Shown: positions 16,484-26,476, counted from the first letter of the stretch. The stretch is DNA of 64,000 bases from Terriglobia bacterium (GCA_020072585.1 JAIQGL010000001.1:336310-400309); one strand, 5' to 3'. Notes: generated from the letters alone by a model not told the origin. Numbers and translations are program-made.

Positions 16484-17632
16484 ATGGCCACAAGCGTTTC
16501 CGCTCAATCACCGCATGCATTCCAGACGGACGACGTCGGCCTGCAGCCCATTGCCGCCAAAGTGTTTGCCCGCGAGCGTCTCAATTTTGATGATGCAGTC
16601 ACGCTCTACCGCTCGGCTGACATTCTAGCCATTGGCTGGCTGGCCAATCATGTTCGTGAGCGCATGCATGGGAACGTGGCTTATTTCAATGTCAACCGGC
16701 ATATCAATCCCACCAACGTTTGTGTTGCCGCCTGCCGTCTGTGCGCTTTTGGACGCAAGAAGGACGCACCCGGGGCCTATACCATGGCGCTGGAAGAGGC
16801 CTTCCATACCGCAGCCTCAGGATATTCCGAGGCGATTACCGAATTTCATATTGTCGGCGGCCTGCACCCGGATCTGCCCTTCCAGTATTACCTCGATCTG
16901 ATTTCAGGATTGAAAGCCCGTTTCCCCCAGGTGCATCTCAAAGCGTTGACCATGGTTGAGATCGCTTTTCTGGCCAAGCGCGCCAAGCTCTCGATTGAAG
17001 AGACGCTGCGGCAGCTCAAGAGCGCTGGTCTGGATTCACTGCCCGGCGGCGGTGCGGAGATATTCAATGATCGCGTGCGTCGCGTGATCTGTGACCACAA
17101 AATCGACGGCGACCAATGGCTTGATACCGCGCGTACCGCACACCGCATCGGCCTCAAATCAAACGCGACCATGCTGTATGGCCATATCGAGAACGAAGAA
17201 GACCGTGCCGACCATCTCATACGTCTGCGCACCCTCCAGGATGAGACCCACGGCTTTCAGACGTTTATTCCACTGGCCTTTCACCCAGCAAATACGCCCC
17301 TGAGCCATTTGTTCGTGACTACGGGGATGCTTGATATCAAGCAAATCGCCATCAGCCGCCTGGTACTGGATAATTTTCCCCACATCAAGGCTTACTGGCA
17401 GATGCTCTCGCCCAAGATCGCGCAGATTTCCCTGCGCTTCGGCGCCGACGATATTGATGGCACCGTAATCGAAGAGAAGATTTACCACGACGCCGGCGCC
17501 ACCACGCCGCAGGGCATGGTCCGCAAGGAACTGGAGCGCCTGATCCGTGAAGCCGGACGCGAACCCGTGGAGCGCGATACGATGTACCGCCCGGTAACGC
17601 GCACAGAGACGTCGTTCACCATCTCTGTATAA
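16484..17632 (+). CDS. mqnE: Aminodeoxyfutalosine synthase MqnE (radical SAM)
   Basis: The product is 382 residues from ATG 16484. The radical-SAM CX3CX2C cluster is Cys80, Cys84 and Cys87 in CVAACRLCAF. It follows YFNVNRHINPTNV, and EFHIVGGLHPDLPFQYYLDL and SLPGGGAEIF come after. These features fit MqnE rather than its paralogue MqnC. MqnE adds the adenosyl radical to carboxyvinyloxybenzoate in the futalosine pathway of menaquinone synthesis. It stands alone here; the other mqn genes must be elsewhere. The frame is open 13 codons further upstream, but those codons lack a family match. Confidence 0.92.
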   Translation: MATSVSAQSPHAFQTDDVGLQPIAAKVFARERLNFDDAVTLYRSADILAIGWLANHVRERMHGNVAYFNVNRHINPTNVCVAACRLCAFGRKKDAPGAYTMALEEAFHTAASGYSEAITEFHIVGGLHPDLPFQYYLDLISGLKARFPQVHLKALTMVEIAFLAKRAKLSIEETLRQLKSAGLDSLPGGGAEIFNDRVRRVICDHKIDGDQWLDTARTAHRIGLKSNATMLYGHIENEEDRADHLIRLRTLQDETHGFQTFIPLAFHPANTPLSHLFVTTGMLDIKQIAISRLVLDNFPHIKAYWQMLSPKIAQISLRFGADDIDGTVIEEKIYHDAGATTPQGMVRKELERLIREAGREPVERDTMYRPVTRTETSFTISV

Positions 17633-17638
17633 GAACCG

Positions 17639-17813
17639 AGCCGCGAATCTCGCGAATGAACACGAATCAAAGAATGAGACAGGTGGGCGCACTTTCCCTA
17701 CTCATCGCGGTTCCTCATTTTGCAAAGCGATACGCCAATCTGGGTGTGCCGCAAAGATCCGCGGTAGTTTCGCTCCCAATCTTAATTCGCGTGCTTCGCG
17801 TTCATTCGCGGCT
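17639..17813. repeat. Imperfect inverted repeat (agccgcgaat ... attcgcggct)
   Basis: The left arm begins AGCCGCGAAT at 17639 and the right arm ends ATTCGCGGCT at 17813. The neighbouring sequences (cgcgaatgaacacgaat and aattcgcgtgcttcgcgttc) are also related in inverse order. The element fills most of the gap between the convergent mqnE and purB genes and resembles the small dispersed intergenic repeats common in these genomes. Confidence 0.5.
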
Positions 17814-17837
17814 GAATCTTCCTGCACCCATCTGCGA

Positions 17838-19139
17838 CTAACTTTCCTTCCCAAATACCCTTTTAAATATCTTCCCCACGTTTCTTAACTGCCGCTCAAT
17901 GGAGAAGGCCTGTTCGATCTGCTTCGCCGGCACGCGCGATGTAATCTCCTGATCGCCCATCACCAACTCGCGGAAATTCAGATCTTCTTTCCACGCGCGC
18001 ATGGCGTGTTTTTGGACCAGCCGGTATGCGTCTTCCCGCGCCATGCCATGTTCGGAAAGATCAAGCAGCAGTTGACCGCTGAATACCAGACCGCCTGTCG
18101 ATTCCAGGTTCTTCAACATGCGATTGGGATAAACCATAAGCGTATCGATCAGATGGATAGTCTTTGCCAGCAGATAGTCCACCAGGATCGTTGAGTCAGG
18201 CAGGATCACGCGCTCCACTGAAGAGTGAGAAATATCGCGCTCGTGCCACAGCGCTACGTTCTCAAACGCCGCTTGCGCATTGGCCCGCACCACACGCGCC
18301 AGGCCGCTGATCTGCTCGCAGGTAATGGGGTTCCGCTTATGCGGCATGGCGGAGGAGCCTTTTTGCTTTTCGCTGAAATATTCTTCGGCTTCGCGGACCT
18401 CGGTCCGTTGCAGGTGGCGGACCTCAGTCGCGATCTTGTCCAGCGTGGAAGCAATCGTGGCCAGTGTGGCCACATAGTAGGCATGGCGGTCGCGCTGGAT
18501 CACCTGCGTCGATACCGGCGCGGCGGCCAGTCCCAGCCGCTCGCAAATTTTTTCTTCAAACTCAGGCTCCAGGTGCGCAAACGTTCCTACCGCGCCGGAG
18601 AGCTTGCCCACGCGCATCTCTTCCACTGAGCGGCGGAAGCGTTCAATATTGCGCACAATCTCGGCATACCAGTTGGCCAGCTTCAGACCAAACGTGGTTG
18701 GTTCTGCGTGTATGCCGTGGGTCCTGCCAATTGTCGGCGTGTGTTCAAACTCATGCGCACGGCGGGCCAGCACCTCTTTCAATTTTTCCAGGTCATCGGC
18801 GATGATCTGTGACGCTTCTTTAATCTGCAGCGCCTGGGCCGTATCTACCACGTCATTCGAGGTGAGTCCATAATGCAGCCAGCGCGCCTCCGGACCAACT
18901 TTTTCCGCCACCGCCGTGGTGAAAGCAATCACGTCATGCTTCACCTCGGCCTCAATTTCATGGATGCGCTTCAGGTCAAAGTCCCCGCGCTCGGCAATGG
19001 CCCGGGCGGCATTCTCCGGGACAATGCCCGCGTCCGCCAGTGTGAGGCTGGAGGCAGCTTCTACTTTTAACCAGCAACGGAACTTGTTTTCGTCACTCCA
19101 GATCCGGCCCATCTCCGGGCGGGTATACCGTGGGATCAA
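17838..19139 (-). CDS. purB: Adenylosuccinate lyase PurB
   Basis: The product is 433 residues. Family features are IPRYTRPEMGRIWSDENKF at the N-terminus, the TSNDVVDTA segment near residue 95, RTHGIHAEPT near 140 and the fumarase-superfamily signature SSAMPHKRNP near 270. It splits SAICAR and adenylosuccinate in purine synthesis as a cytoplasmic homotetramer. The reading frame is intact and of normal length. It is transcribed away from the marR-CLC operon, and the 256-base gap between them must hold both promoters. Confidence 0.95.
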   Translation of the reverse strand: MIPRYTRPEMGRIWSDENKFRCWLKVEAASSLTLADAGIVPENAARAIAERGDFDLKRIHEIEAEVKHDVIAFTTAVAEKVGPEARWLHYGLTSNDVVDTAQALQIKEASQIIADDLEKLKEVLARRAHEFEHTPTIGRTHGIHAEPTTFGLKLANWYAEIVRNIERFRRSVEEMRVGKLSGAVGTFAHLEPEFEEKICERLGLAAAPVSTQVIQRDRHAYYVATLATIASTLDKIATEVRHLQRTEVREAEEYFSEKQKGSSAMPHKRNPITCEQISGLARVVRANAQAAFENVALWHERDISHSSVERVILPDSTILVDYLLAKTIHLIDTLMVYPNRMLKNLESTGGLVFSGQLLLDLSEHGMAREDAYRLVQKHAMRAWKEDLNFRELVMGDQEITSRVPAKQIEQAFSIERQLRNVGKIFKRVFGKES

Positions 19140-19269
19140 AGATTCTCCTTAAGGCTTCTTGTCAAACAGCCACTCTGATAATAAACTCTGTAACCCTTTT
19201 CCCGCCAACACCGGCGCAAGCTTTGTCCACCTAAGTTGGGACTAATTTCTTGTTCCGGCAAGACCGATA

Positions 19270-19289
19270 TTTACAATTGTTTACAATTC
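19270..19289. promoter_or_regulatory. Tandem 10-base repeat, possible MarR operator
   Basis: TTTACAATTG and TTTACAATTC lie back to back and contain a central ACAATTGT palindrome. The site is about 107 bases before the marR start and 130 before purB. It is a plausible binding site for the MarR protein itself, but the spacing to a promoter is not fixed. Confidence 0.35.
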
Positions 19290-19395
19290 AGAACGGGCAA
19301 AATGAAGAGGCCTTCCTGTCAGGTTTTGGTATTGCGGCAAGAAGGCCAGGCTCGAAGTTAGCAGATGTTGAAATTATATCGTGGAGCGATGTAAA

Positions 19396-19890
19396 ATGCC
19401 AAAAGGAAAAAACGTGCGTCCTTTAAGCGAACCGGAGTACCTGGCGCTGGGTGAGTTCCGTTATCAGTTACGCCGGTTTCTTCGTCATATGGAGGAAGCC
19501 ACTCGTTTGCTGGGTGCCAATCCTCAACAGTATCAATTAGTTCTGGCGATCAAGGGGCTGCCCAGGGACGTTGTCCCCACCATCAGCCAGCTGGCGGAAA
19601 GAATGCAGCTGAACCACAACAGCATGGTTGAGCTGGTTGACCGGTGTGAAGAGAACAACCTGCTTCGTCGTACTCGCTCTGCCAGTGACCGGAGACAGGT
19701 AACGCTCTCCATTACTCCGGATGGCGAGGCGCTCCTGCGTAAGCTCGGAGTCGCTGCCCGGCTGGAGTTGAGCGACTCCGGGCCCATTCTGGTGGACGCT
19801 ATTCAACGGCTGACCGGCGAATCTTATACCGGCACGGACACTACGGCGCTACCAAGGACGCGAACAAGAACAAAGAAAGCAGGTCCATGA
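19396..19890 (+). CDS. MarR-family transcriptional regulator
   Basis: The product is 164 residues from ATG 19396, with a GGAG box nine bases upstream; a GTG at 19381 is less likely. The winged-helix core is clear: TISQLAERMQLNHNSMVELV (recognition helix region) followed by the wing LLRRTRSASDRRQVTLSITPDG. It most likely controls itself and the CLC gene, whose ATG overlaps its stop by four bases (ATGA). MarR proteins usually bind a small molecule or sense oxidation; the ligand here is unknown. The last 20 residues are basic and poorly conserved. Confidence 0.9.
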   Translation: MPKGKNVRPLSEPEYLALGEFRYQLRRFLRHMEEATRLLGANPQQYQLVLAIKGLPRDVVPTISQLAERMQLNHNSMVELVDRCEENNLLRRTRSASDRRQVTLSITPDGEALLRKLGVAARLELSDSGPILVDAIQRLTGESYTGTDTTALPRTRTRTKKAGP

Positions 19891-21770
19891 GCGAAACTAC
19901 CCCGGTACCCCAATCTGCCGCACCCCACCTGATAGCTCCAGTCGAGATTCTAAGAGACTTCACCACAACCTGGCGGGTATTGCCGATTTCAGGCCTCGCC
20001 CTGATGATTGGCGTGGTGTCGGCCTATGTGGCCGTGGCCCTTCTCAAACTGATTAATTTTTGTACTAACATCTTTTTCTTTCATCGCTTGAGTTCGGCTC
20101 CCGCTTTGCCTGGCGAGGCTCATCTGGGTCTTTGGGTAGTCTGTGTGCCTGTAATTGGCGGCCTTATCGTGGGGATGATTGCGCGTTTCGGCTCGGACAA
20201 GATTCGTGGGCACGGCATCCCGGAAGCGATTGAAGCCATTCTCCTTCGCGGCGCCAAGGTTGAACCGCGACTGGCCGTGCTCAAACCTATTTCCACCGCG
20301 ATCTCCATCGGTTCTGGTGGCCCGTTCGGCGCGGAAGGCCCCATCATCATGACTGGCGGGGCGTTTGGGTCGCTCATTGCCCAATTTTTTCATCTCACGT
20401 CAGCAGAGCGAAAGACGCTTCTGGTGGCTGGCGCCGCTGCCGGCATGTCCGCGACTTTCGCCGCGCCGTTTGCCTCGATCATGCTGGCAATCGAGTTGTT
20501 GCTGTTTGAATGGAAGCCGCGCAGCTTCATTCCGGTTGCGTTGGCCAGCATCACTGCCGCAGCCGCCCGTGTGCATTTGCTTGGGGCGGGTCCCGTCTTT
20601 CCGGCGCCGGCCCATGACGTTGTGTGGGCGCCCGCGATTCTCTTCGGCTGCCTGCTCGCCGGATTGCTGAGCGGCTGTCTTTCCGCTCTGCTTACACAAC
20701 TGGTCTATGCCTTTGAAGATGCCTTTTTTCATCTCAAAAGGGTCCACTGGATGTGGTGGCCGGCGATTGGCGGTTTGGGCATCGGAATTGGCGGATTTTT
20801 CTATCCTCGTGCGCTGGGCGTAGGCTATGACGTGATCCAGCAGCTTTTGCAGGGAAACGCCACCATCAAATTGATACTGGGAGTCCTGCTGGTCAAATGC
20901 CTGATCTGGAGTTTTTCATTGGGCTCAGGTACCTCCGGTGGTGTGCTTGCCCCGCTGCTTATGATGGGCGGCGCTCTCGGCGCGGTGGATGCGCTCTTTC
21001 TCCCGCACCAGGGCCCGGGTTTCTGGCCTCTCATCAGCATGGGAGCCATGCTGGCAGGAACAATGCGTTCGCCTCTTACAGGCGTTATTTTTGCTTTCGA
21101 GCTTACAGGAGACTATCACTCGATTCTGCCTTTGCTGATCGCCTGTGTTACCGCGCATTCCTTTACCGTGTTGACTATGGCGCGGTCCATTCTTACGGAA
21201 AAAATCAGTCGCCGCGGCCATCATCTTTCGCGCGAATATGTGGTTGATCCTCTTGAGGCATTGGCTGTGGAGGATGTAATGCGCACCAACGTGACCGCTT
21301 TTCCGGCGGAAACTACCCTTGCTGAGTTGGAGAGGGTTCTCGCTCACAATGACAATCCGCGTGGCCAGCGCGTATATCCGGTCATCGACGCAACCCAGCA
21401 CGTGCTGGGCGTGTTAACCCGCCACGATATCCAGAATACTATCGATAAACTGCGCGACGGCAAGGCCGGGAACGTACGGCTCTCAGACATGCTGGCGAAA
21501 CCACCCGTGGTTGCTTATCCTGACGAGCCTTTGCGTCTGGTGGTGAACCGTATGGCGGCCACGGGACTCACGCGCTTTCCCGTTGTGCGGCAAAACGGCG
21601 GCCAGGAATTGCTGGGACTGATCAGCCTGCAGGATATGCTCAAGGCGCGGGAGCTTTCTGTGGCAGAAGAACATCATCGAGAACGCGTGCTCCGGCTTCG
21701 GGTCCCACCGTCGCTGCGCTGGCACAGCCGGCGCAACGGTGCTTCCACTGAGGACCCGAGGCGTACATGA
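19887..21770 (+). CDS. CLC-type chloride channel/transporter with C-terminal CBS pair
   Basis: The product is 627 residues. The membrane part (about 30-440) carries the CLC ion-path motifs: GHGIPEAIEA (in place of GSGIP), GPFGAEGP with the gating Glu, and GTSGGVLAP. A Glu in LLFEWKP sits where H+/Cl- antiporters keep the inner proton Glu, so exchange is plausible. Two CBS domains (about 465-600, with LGVLTRHDIQN and LGLISLQDML) form a cytoplasmic regulatory module. Replacement of the filter Ser by His suggests altered anion preference. It is translationally coupled to the MarR gene. Confidence 0.92.
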   Translation: MSETTPVPQSAAPHLIAPVEILRDFTTTWRVLPISGLALMIGVVSAYVAVALLKLINFCTNIFFFHRLSSAPALPGEAHLGLWVVCVPVIGGLIVGMIARFGSDKIRGHGIPEAIEAILLRGAKVEPRLAVLKPISTAISIGSGGPFGAEGPIIMTGGAFGSLIAQFFHLTSAERKTLLVAGAAAGMSATFAAPFASIMLAIELLLFEWKPRSFIPVALASITAAAARVHLLGAGPVFPAPAHDVVWAPAILFGCLLAGLLSGCLSALLTQLVYAFEDAFFHLKRVHWMWWPAIGGLGIGIGGFFYPRALGVGYDVIQQLLQGNATIKLILGVLLVKCLIWSFSLGSGTSGGVLAPLLMMGGALGAVDALFLPHQGPGFWPLISMGAMLAGTMRSPLTGVIFAFELTGDYHSILPLLIACVTAHSFTVLTMARSILTEKISRRGHHLSREYVVDPLEALAVEDVMRTNVTAFPAETTLAELERVLAHNDNPRGQRVYPVIDATQHVLGVLTRHDIQNTIDKLRDGKAGNVRLSDMLAKPPVVAYPDEPLRLVVNRMAATGLTRFPVVRQNGGQELLGLISLQDMLKARELSVAEEHHRERVLRLRVPPSLRWHSRRNGASTEDPRRT

Positions 21771-21799
21771 GCTGAAGCGGCGGATCTTCAGCGAATGAC

Positions 21800-22057
21800 C
21801 TAGGGCTGGGCAATGCCCAGAAGCTCCGCCATCTCTTCGTATTTGAAGCCCTCACTGGGGCTATAAGGCTGCACCCACGTGCCATCGATCACGAATTGGG
21901 GAATCGCGCGCTTGCCGGTCTGCCGGAATACTTCTTCCGCCGCTTCTGGCGTTTCCTCAATATTGATTTCCTGATAAGTGACTTTATTCTGGTCAAGCCA
22001 GCGCTTGGCGACCCGGCAGTCACCACACCACGGAGAGGTATAGACAATAAGTTTCAT
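21800..22057 (-). CDS. Glutaredoxin-like protein
   Basis: The product is 85 residues from the internal ATG at 22057. The family start is MKLIVYTSPWCGDCRVAKRW, with a CGDC active site. The middle IEETPEAAEEVFRQTGKRAIPQFVI contains the cis-proline. It is a small cytoplasmic thiol oxidoreductase. The longer upstream frame has no family similarity. It is convergent with the CLC gene, with about 30 bases between. Confidence 0.9.
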   Translation of the reverse strand: MKLIVYTSPWCGDCRVAKRWLDQNKVTYQEINIEETPEAAEEVFRQTGKRAIPQFVIDGTWVQPYSPSEGFKYEEMAELLGIAQP

Positions 22058-22358
22058 CTTGGATTCTGCAATATTAGATGATCCGCGGTATGCCGAGATG
22101 CAGAAATCGCCACCCTGCGGCACTGCTTCCAGTACTCATCAGCTCTCCCAGCACTGCCAGCCACAATGGCACTGCGTTTCCGCGGGGCCATGGGAGACTT
22201 GATTTTCTTCACGGCACTGTAATTCGAGTGTGACTGTAGTTCCAGCCACTTTGTGGTTTCTTTTTCCTGAGTCGTCTCAATGTCTGAGATGATCCAATGT
22301 TGCGAAGTAATTGCGCAATAATGTTTGCAAAATAATTGCTGGAAACTGGAGGAGACAC
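22058..22358. other. Divergent intergenic region
   Basis: These 301 bases lie between the divergent glutaredoxin and DinB genes and should hold both promoters. I see no clear gene or strong palindrome. The Shine-Dalgarno ggagga for the DinB gene lies at its right end. Confidence 0.3.
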
Positions 22359-22868
22359 GTGCAAGAGACCGTGCAGGAATATACAAAACGTCTGTTGAGT
22401 TATGCCGAGGGTAAAGATCCTATGCGTCTGCAGCAGACCGCACCCAAAAAGCTGGCTTCTCTAATCAAGGGAAAAACTAAAAAACAACTTGCGCGCCGCC
22501 CCGCGCCAGACAAGTGGTCGATTGCCGAGATTCTCGCCCATCTGGCGGACGCGGAACTGGCTATCGCCTGGCGTCTTCGCCAGGTACTGAGCAACAATGC
22601 TATTCCCTTGCAGGCGTATGACCAGGACCTTTGGGCCAGGACGTTTGATTACGCCCGCCGCGATCCCAGGGTATCGCTGGCCACCTTCCGCACGCTGCGG
22701 GAAGCGAATCTGGCGTTGCTGAAATCGGTCCCGCGAAAGCTGTGGGACAATTACGGAGTCCACTCGGAGCGTGGCAATGAGAGTGTGAACCACGTTGTCC
22801 GGATGGTCTCCGGGCACGACCTGAACCATCTGCAGCAGGTGGAAGGAATTTTGAAAGGCAAGCGCTAA
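22359..22868 (+). CDS. DinB-family protein
   Basis: The product is 169 residues from a GTG at 22359 preceded by GGAGGA. It is a four-helix bundle with metal-type histidines in the usual places: WSIAEILAHLADAE near residue 52 and VSGHDLNHLQQVE at the C-terminus. DinB-like proteins include thiol-dependent S-transferases and many uncharacterised members, so the activity is open. A second, distant DinB gene lies at 62987. It is convergent with the FKBP gene across a shared hairpin. Confidence 0.85.
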   Translation: MQETVQEYTKRLLSYAEGKDPMRLQQTAPKKLASLIKGKTKKQLARRPAPDKWSIAEILAHLADAELAIAWRLRQVLSNNAIPLQAYDQDLWARTFDYARRDPRVSLATFRTLREANLALLKSVPRKLWDNYGVHSERGNESVNHVVRMVSGHDLNHLQQVEGILKGKR

Positions 22869-22900
22869 GCGCAGCGAAAGACTTCGACTGAGGAAAGCAG

Positions 22901-22926
22901 GGGCCGTCAAAAAATCTTGACGGCCC
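22901..22926. terminator. Hairpin terminator between the DinB and FKBP genes
   Basis: The arms GGGCCGTCA (22901-22909) and TGACGGCCC (22918-22926) enclose an A-rich 8-base loop. A T-rich tract lies a few bases downstream on the plus strand. It probably serves both convergent genes. Confidence 0.65.
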
Positions 22927-22935
22927 TTAACGTTT

Positions 22936-23832
22936 TTATTTCGGTGTTGGAGCAGCAGCCGGAGTCTTTTCCGGGGCAGCGGACGGGGCCGGAGCCTTGT
23001 CAGGGGCCGGTGTCTTGTCCTTGATGGAGAGCAGCTCTACCTCAAAGATCAGAGTGGAATTGGGGCCAATGGGGCCGCCCGGAGTGCCTCGTGGGCCGTA
23101 GGCCAGATCTGACGGGATAAACAGTTGCCACTTGGAGCCGACCGGCATCAATTGCAGGGCCTCAGTCCACCCCTTGATAACGCCGCCTACAGGGAACGTT
23201 GCCGGTTCGCCACGTTTGTAGGAGCTGTCAAATTCTGTGCCGTTGATCAGGGTGCCTTTGTAGTTGCAGACCACGCTGTCCTCGGCGGTCGGCTTGGCTC
23301 CTGTGCCTGCCTTAAGAATCTTGTATTGCAGTCCGCTGGGCAGCGTAACCACGCCCTCTTTGCCTTTATTCGCTGCCAGAAACGCATCGCCTTCTTTCTT
23401 GCCGGCTTCGCCTTCTTGTTTGGCCTTTTCCTGTTGCTTGGCCTGCATCTCGCTCTGGAGTTGCATCAGGGCGGCCCGCGCCTCCTCTTCCGTCAGCAGC
23501 GTTTTACTGCCGGCCAGTGCGTCCTTCATGCCCTGGATAAGCGCGGCGCTGTCCACATCAATGCCCTGCTTGTGGAGACCCGTGCCCCAGTTCATGCCGA
23601 TCGCGTAACTCGATTTCTGTTTCGGGGTAGTGAGGGCGGTAACGCTTCCTGGTTTTACCACGGTGGCTCCGGTCTTCGTCCCGGTGGACGATGTTGTTTT
23701 AGCTGCCGGAGTGGCTGATTTCTTTGCCGGCGGGGTTTGTGTCTTGGCCGGGGACGTCTGCGCCAAAGCATTGCCCAGCAGTACCACCCCTGCGACCAGG
23801 AAGGTTTGTAGAACGATCAAAGGTTTTTTCAT
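22936..23832 (-). CDS. Secreted FKBP-type peptidyl-prolyl isomerase (Mip/FkpA-like)
   Basis: The product is 298 residues from ATG 23832 (MKKPLIVLQT). It has a signal peptide, a Ala/Thr/Pro/Lys-rich linker, and an N-terminal dimerisation domain with YAIGMNWGTGLHKQGIDVD and helical Gln/Lys-rich repeats. The FKBP domain (about 165-265) contains VVCNYKGTLINGTEFDSSY, GVIKGWTEAL and PSDLAYGPRG. A Pro/Ala tail follows. It should act as a periplasmic foldase or chaperone. The overlapping upstream ATG at 23856 would put charged residues before the signal peptide and is less likely. Confidence 0.92.
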   Translation of the reverse strand: MKKPLIVLQTFLVAGVVLLGNALAQTSPAKTQTPPAKKSATPAAKTTSSTGTKTGATVVKPGSVTALTTPKQKSSYAIGMNWGTGLHKQGIDVDSAALIQGMKDALAGSKTLLTEEEARAALMQLQSEMQAKQQEKAKQEGEAGKKEGDAFLAANKGKEGVVTLPSGLQYKILKAGTGAKPTAEDSVVCNYKGTLINGTEFDSSYKRGEPATFPVGGVIKGWTEALQLMPVGSKWQLFIPSDLAYGPRGTPGGPIGPNSTLIFEVELLSIKDKTPAPDKAPAPSAAPEKTPAAAPTPK

Positions 23833-23930
23833 GGCTCTATTGTCACACTGGCTCAAAAACTGCGCAAATCAGGGGTGCCAACAGTTTTTGACTGACCGGT
23901 GTTCAAAATGAATGTTGCCGCCAAAAGCAA

Positions 23931-23957
23931 AACCCGCCGACCTAGTGTCGGCGGGTT
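23931..23957 (-). terminator. Rho-independent terminator of clpC
   Basis: The arms AACCCGCCGAC (23931-23941) and GTCGGCGGGTT (23947-23957) form an 11-bp stem with a 5-base loop. Read on the minus strand it is followed by TTTTGCTTTTGG, as expected for an intrinsic terminator downstream of clpC. Confidence 0.82.
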
Positions 23958-24019
23958 CTGGCTATTTGCCTGGTTCCTTCGCTTGCGCTCAGGATTTCGC
24001 CTGCGCAAAGCGGCTCAAG

Positions 24020-26476
24020 CTAATTGCTGTAAAGCAGCACGCCATCTGTCTTTTCGGCGCCCTCGCCCACTTGGCGATAGAACAGCCGGTCGCTTTCAAG
24101 GTAGACCTCAATAAACGCTGGACGCGTCGTGATGGTCCCCTGGATCAGCGCCTCAGACAGCGGGTCTTCAATGTACCGCTGCAAGGCCCTGCGTAAAGGA
24201 CGCGCGCCGTAACTGCGGTCGACCAGCGTCTTTTCCAGGATCCACTTCTTCGCTTCCTCGTTCACGGTGATGGTGATGTGCCGCTGTGCCAGGTTTCCGT
24301 TGAGCTGCTGTACCAGCAGTTCAAGGATCTGGATCAGGTCGGCATCGGTCAGCGCCTGGAAGAGAATCACTTCGTCCAGACGGTTCAGGAATTCAGGATT
24401 GAAGGTCTTCTTCACTTCCTGCTTTACCAACTCCTCAACCTTTTCATTGACCGATTCTTCCTTGTCGATCTGGAAGCCGAGGCCTTTGCGCTTCATCAGG
24501 TGGCGCGCGCCAATGTTCGAGGTCATCACGATGATGACATTCTTGAAATCAACCGTGTTGCCCAAACCGTCCGTGAGCTGTCCGTCTTCGAGCACCTGCA
24601 ACAGGATATTGAACACATCCGGGTGCGCTTTCTCGATTTCATCCAGCAGCACGACTGAGTATGGCGAACGTTTTACGCGTTCGGTCAGCTGGCCGCCTTC
24701 TTCGTATCCCACGTATCCTGGAGGCGAGCCGATCAGCTTGCTGACCGAATGCTTCTCCATGAACTCTGACATATCGAAGCGGATCAGAGATTTCTCGCTG
24801 CCAAACAGGAAGTGCGCCAGCGTGCGGGCGACTTCGGTCTTGCCTACGCCGGTCGGTCCCAGGAACAGGAACGAACCGATGGGGCGGTGCGGAGATTTCA
24901 AACCGGCACGCGAGCGGCGGATCGAACGGGCCAGGGCGCTGATGGCCTTGTCCTGCGAGATCACGCGCTTGTGCAGCTCTTCTTCCACACGGAGCAGCTT
25001 CTGTGTCTCTTCTTCCTTGATGGAGGTCACGGGCACGCCGGTCCAGCGGCTTACCACTTCCTCAATGTCCTCGCGGTTTACAACGCCGGTGGAGGATTCA
25101 TCCAGGTGATATTTCTCGCGCAGGGCACGCAGGTTCTCGCGCTCCTTGCGCTCTTCGTCGGAATAGAAGCGCGCCTTTTCGAACTCGTGGTTCGCAATGG
25201 CATTCTCCATCCGGTGAACAATGAACTTAATCCGCTTCTGGACTTCCGTGATCTCGTCCGGCAGCGAGGTCTGGCGCAGCTTAACGCGCGCCCCGGCCTC
25301 ATCCATCAGGTCAATCGCCTTGTCCGGCAGGAAGCGGTCTGGAATATAGCGGTTGGAGTGGTACACCGCGTACTGGATTGCTTCATCGGTATAACTCACC
25401 GCGTGGAATTTCTCGTAACGTTCCTTGATTCCGTAGATGATCTTGACCGCCTGCTCTTCACCCGGCGGCGGCACTTTCACGGCCTGGAAGCGCCGTTCCA
25501 GGGAGCGGTCTTTCTCAATCGATTTGCGGTACTCACCCGGCGTGGTTGCGCCGATGCACTGAATTTCACCGCGGGAAAGAGCGGGCTTAAGGATGTTTGC
25601 GGCGTCCAGCGATCCTTCCGCTGAACCAGCGCCCACCAGCGTGTGCAGCTCATCGATAAAGATAATGCTGTTCTGGCTCTCCATCAGTTCTTTCATGATG
25701 GTTTTCAGACGCTCTTCAAATTGTCCGCGATACTTGGTTCCGGCAACGATCAGCGAAAGATCGAGGCCCAGGATCCGTTTGTCCGCCAGGAATGACGGTA
25801 CGTCGCCGTCGGCGATGCGCTGCGCCAGGCCTTCCACGATCGCGGTCTTGCCTACGCCCGGTTCGCCGATCAGCACCGGATTGTTCTTGGTGCGGCGGCA
25901 CAGAATCTGGATTACACGTTCAACTTCGCCTTCACGGCCGACGAGGGGATCAAGCTGGTTGTCCATGGCGGCCTGGGTCAGGTCGCGCGAGAATTCCGCC
26001 AGCAGGGAAGATTCACGGTTGGAACCGCGCTGGGGTTGGGCCTTTTCCTGTGTGCTGCGCGCCAGCTCTTCACGGATGGCGCTTAGGCGCAGGCCCCGCT
26101 CATGCAGGATTTCAGCGGCAAAGCACTTCTCTTCACGCAACAGTCCCAGCAGCAGGTGCTCGGTGCCGATGTGCTTATGGCTGAGGCGTTCCGCTTCCTC
26201 GGCTGCATAAGCCAATACCCGTTTGCATTCATTGCTTAAAGGCAGGTCCACTGACGTGGAGACCTTTTCCCGAATCGTGGTGTGCCCTTCAATCTGCTTA
26301 CGGATGGACTCAACCGACGCATGAGAGCGCAGAAAGCGGTTGGTTAACGCCTTGTCTTCACGCAATAAGCCCAGCAGCAAGTGCTCCGTCTCTATGTACG
26401 GAGAGCCAAACTGGCTGGCCTCGTATCTTGCAAAGAAGATTACGCGCCTGGCTTTCTCTGTATACCGCTCAAACAT
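24020..26476 (-). CDS. clpC: ATP-dependent Clp protease ATP-binding subunit ClpC
   Basis: The product is 818 residues. Two Clp-N repeats (about 1-140) are followed by AAA domain 1 with Walker A GEPGVGKT (204-211). A middle region has a UVR-like segment ([12 protein letters not shown] ... [14 protein letters not shown]). AAA domain 2 has GPTGVGKT, the sensor motifs and the C-terminal D2 helical domain. The presence of the UVR/M region and the spacing identify ClpC rather than ClpA or ClpB. It unfolds substrates for ClpP in the cytoplasm. It lies alone with its own terminator; no mcsA/mcsB/ctsR genes are adjacent. Confidence 0.94.
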   Translation of the reverse strand: MFERYTEKARRVIFFARYEASQFGSPYIETEHLLLGLLREDKALTNRFLRSHASVESIRKQIEGHTTIREKVSTSVDLPLSNECKRVLAYAAEEAERLSHKHIGTEHLLLGLLREEKCFAAEILHERGLRLSAIREELARSTQEKAQPQRGSNRESSLLAEFSRDLTQAAMDNQLDPLVGREGEVERVIQILCRRTKNNPVLIGEPGVGKTAIVEGLAQRIADGDVPSFLADKRILGLDLSLIVAGTKYRGQFEERLKTIMKELMESQNSIIFIDELHTLVGAGSAEGSLDAANILKPALSRGEIQCIGATTPGEYRKSIEKDRSLERRFQAVKVPPPGEEQAVKIIYGIKERYEKFHAVSYTDEAIQYAVYHSNRYIPDRFLPDKAIDLMDEAGARVKLRQTSLPDEITEVQKRIKFIVHRMENAIANHEFEKARFYSDEERKERENLRALREKYHLDESSTGVVNREDIEEVVSRWTGVPVTSIKEEETQKLLRVEEELHKRVISQDKAISALARSIRRSRAGLKSPHRPIGSFLFLGPTGVGKTEVARTLAHFLFGSEKSLIRFDMSEFMEKHSVSKLIGSPPGYVGYEEGGQLTERVKRSPYSVVLLDEIEKAHPDVFNILLQVLEDGQLTDGLGNTVDFKNVIIVMTSNIGARHLMKRKGLGFQIDKEESVNEKVEELVKQEVKKTFNPEFLNRLDEVILFQALTDADLIQILELLVQQLNGNLAQRHITITVNEEAKKWILEKTLVDRSYGARPLRRALQRYIEDPLSEALIQGTITTRPAFIEVYLESDRLFYRQVGEGAEKTDGVLLYSN

